Of a stretch of 6,751 nt of DNA, positions 6,394 through 6,751 are shown piece by piece. The translations under genes were made by a program, and so were the position numbers. Numbering within the stretch: the stretch's first letter is position 1; each line of letters starts with the position of its first letter. A model generated the notes under the pieces. It was not told the origin of the DNA and did no database searches. It was given only the letters and a program-made list of their open reading frames with translations. The stretch is taken from the NCBI GenBank assembly GCA_009779395.1, contig WREJ01000064.1, forward strand, positions 1 to 6,751, read 5' to 3'. Origin of the DNA: Coriobacteriia bacterium. Its GTDB lineage: Bacteria; Actinomycetota; Coriobacteriia; WRKU01; WQUG01.

Positions 6394-6417
6394 CTTGCGA
6401 GGCAATTGCGCAGCAAG
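6394..6417. repeat. 24-base imperfect dyad centred on GCAATTGC
   Basis: CTTGC (6394-6398) and GCAAG (6413-6417) flank a perfect GCAATTGC core (6402-6409) with the same centre of symmetry, giving 9 of 12 symmetric pairs. It lies midway between the divergent units and could bind a regulator. No family is assigned. Confidence 0.3.
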
Positions 6418-6469
6418 GCGCAGATGAAGGGGCAAAGGGAACAAAATACCCGCTAAGCGGAAGCGTCTG

Positions 6470-6478
6470 TGCTATACT
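6470..6478 (+). promoter_or_regulatory. Extended -10 promoter for tRNA-Thr
   Basis: TGCTATACT gives a TG-extended -10 with TATACT (6473-6478). The -35 position at 17-base spacing does not match consensus, which extended -10 promoters tolerate. Predicted initiation near 6485 leaves a 5' leader of about 69 bases before the mature tRNA, to be removed by RNase P and possibly an endonuclease. A perfect AGTGCGCACT palindrome lies just after the predicted start. Confidence 0.5.
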
Positions 6479-6553
6479 TTTGTGCTCCACAGTGCGCACT
6501 TCTTGTGTCATTTGCACCCTAGGTGAAGCGGTGGAGGAGTCTGTCCAAACCAG

Positions 6554-6629
6554 GCCGACGTAGCTCAGTTGGTAGAGCAACGCACTCGTAATGCGTAGGT
6601 CAGCGGTTCAAATCCGCTCGTCGGCTCCA
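6554..6629 (+). tRNA. tRNA-Thr, anticodon CGT, CCA encoded
   Basis: The 76 bases fold into a complete cloverleaf. Acceptor GCCGACG (6554-6560) pairs with CGTCGGC (6619-6625). The D stem is GCTC/GAGC (6563-6566 and 6575-6578). The anticodon stem ACGCA/TGCGT encloses the loop CTCGTAA, and the T stem AGCGG/CCGCT encloses TTCAAAT. The anticodon is CGT (6587-6589), decoding ACG threonine. G1-C72, C2-G71 and anticodon bases G35 and U36 agree with known threonyl-tRNA identity elements. The discriminator is T, followed by encoded CCA (6627-6629). All stems are perfectly paired, so it should be functional. I see no hairpin terminator between it and the toxin gene. Confidence 0.98.
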
Positions 6630-6647
6630 GGGCACACCAGATATGAC

Positions 6648-6676
6648 TTGCATGTTTGTAGCGTGTACGCTACAAT
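6648..6676 (+). promoter_or_regulatory. Promoter of the toxin-antitoxin operon
   Basis: The boxes are TTGCAT (6648-6653), a 17-base spacer, and TACAAT (6671-6676), one mismatch from the -10 consensus. Initiation is expected about seven bases past the -10, at or next to A6683, which is the A of the ATG. The -10 is embedded in the right arm of the palindrome at 6656-6675, so a bound repressor would block polymerase. Confidence 0.6.
6656..6675. promoter_or_regulatory. Perfect 9-2-9 palindrome, likely toxin-antitoxin autorepression operator
   Basis: TTGTAGCGTGTACGCTACAA has 9-base arms around a GT centre with no mismatch. It covers the spacer and most of the -10 box of the toxin promoter. Palindromes of this TGTAGCGT/ACGCTACA flavour before relE/higB-like genes typically bind the cognate antitoxin. 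The assignment rests on position and symmetry; the antitoxin itself lies outside the window. Confidence 0.65.
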
Positions 6677-6682
6677 AGACAT

Positions 6683-6751
6683 ATGAACACAAATACCTCT
6701 ATCCGCAGAACAGCTGCCTACAGCAAATGGCTAGATGGATTGCGCGATAAA
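6683..6751 (+). CDS. RelE/HigB-type addiction module toxin, first 23 residues, cut by window edge
   Basis: The frame from ATG 6683 reads MNTNTSIRRTAAYSKWLDGL then RDK, open at the right edge. The pattern of a short strand, a Thr, an aromatic, then WLDGLRDK matches the N-terminus of the RelE/ParE-superfamily 'HigB-like killer protein' group (type II toxins, about 100 residues, usually followed by a helix-turn-helix antitoxin gene). Such toxins cleave mRNA, commonly at the ribosome. No Shine-Dalgarno is visible before the ATG, and the predicted transcription start coincides with it, so translation is probably leaderless. It starts 53 bases after the tRNA. Catalytic residues lie beyond the window, so function and intactness cannot be judged. 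A phage-derived Gp49-like protein is the same family under another name. Confidence 0.6.
   Translation, partial: MNTNTSIRRTAAYSKWLDGLRDK

Larger units (their letters stand above)
6265..6553. other. Divergent intergenic control region between nuoA and tRNA-Thr
   Basis: No convincing gene is present in these 289 bases. The region separates the leftward nuo operon from the rightward tRNA gene and so must hold both promoters. It contains an interrupted inverted repeat (6362-6387), a 24-base imperfect dyad (6394-6417), a CCGCT-A-AGCGG dyad (6450-6460), an extended -10 box (6470-6478), a perfect AGTGCGCACT palindrome (6491-6500) and repeated CGCAC words at 6312, 6324 and 6344. I see no strong sigma-70 promoter with both boxes facing nuoA. 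Confidence 0.7.

Noticed and set aside
6515..6525. CACC-CTA-GGTG mini hairpin in the tRNA leader
   Set aside because: Four base pairs with a three-base loop are too little to claim a processing or regulatory structure.
6305..6580. Open frame of 91 codons on the minus strand in the nuo-tRNA intergenic region
   Set aside because: It starts inside the tRNA-Thr gene on the opposite strand, has a composition unlike the neighbouring proteins, matches no family I know, and covers the region where promoters and dyads lie.
6630..6655. Rho-independent terminator after the tRNA
   Set aside because: No GC-rich hairpin followed by a T run is present; the only strong dyad nearby (6656-6675) has a two-base centre and overlaps the toxin promoter, so it fits an operator better.
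1..6751. CRISPR array, insertion sequence or prophage genes
   Set aside because: No regularly spaced repeats, transposase frames or phage-type genes are visible; apart from the toxin start, the window is an ordinary core operon plus a tRNA.

Overview
The window holds the promoter-proximal part of a respiratory complex I operon (nuo) on the minus strand. To its right lie a divergent control region, a tRNA-Thr gene and the first codons of a RelE/HigB-type toxin gene on the plus strand. Base composition is close to balanced with a mild G+C excess, and the genes are packed as in a bacterium. The nuo order, with separate nuoC and nuoD and no nuoEFG between nuoD and nuoH, is familiar from some anaerobic lineages. 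I lean toward an anaerobic actinobacterium of the Coriobacteriia/Eggerthella type, but this is an inference from gene order and general protein flavour only.

Layout, in transcription order of the operon (right to left): nuoA (6264-5905), nuoB (5914-5216, TTG start), nuoC (5219-4749), nuoD (4758-3490), nuoH (3490-2465), nuoI (2461-1964), nuoJ (1971-1411), nuoK (1418-1104) and nuoL (from 1058, running off the left edge). Junctions are +10, +4, +10, +1, -3, +8, +8 and -45 bases (plus = overlap, minus = gap), so this is one translationally coupled polycistron. NuoB, C, D and I form the quinone-reducing connecting arm with clusters N2, N6a and N6b. NuoA, H, J, K and L are membrane subunits for quinone access and proton pumping. 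The NADH-oxidising module NuoE/F/G is absent between nuoD and nuoH, and the 1-base nuoD/nuoH overlap leaves no room for it. The encoded enzyme is therefore probably an 11-subunit type complex fed by a donor other than NADH, perhaps ferredoxin or flavodoxin, unless EFG is encoded elsewhere.

Bases 6265-6553 contain no convincing gene. They carry several dyads and repeated CGCAC words between the divergent nuo and tRNA transcription units, plus an extended -10 box for the tRNA. The tRNA-Thr (anticodon CGT, CCA encoded) spans 6554-6629.

Just after it, a promoter overlapped by a perfect 9-2-9 palindrome precedes an ATG with no Shine-Dalgarno. The predicted transcription start lies at or next to that ATG, so the toxin message looks leaderless and autorepressed. 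The toxin gene is cut by the window edge after 23 codons. The most interesting points are the EFG-less operon, an Arg-to-Gln change in the NuoH quinone-site loop, and the compact tRNA-flanking toxin-antitoxin start.
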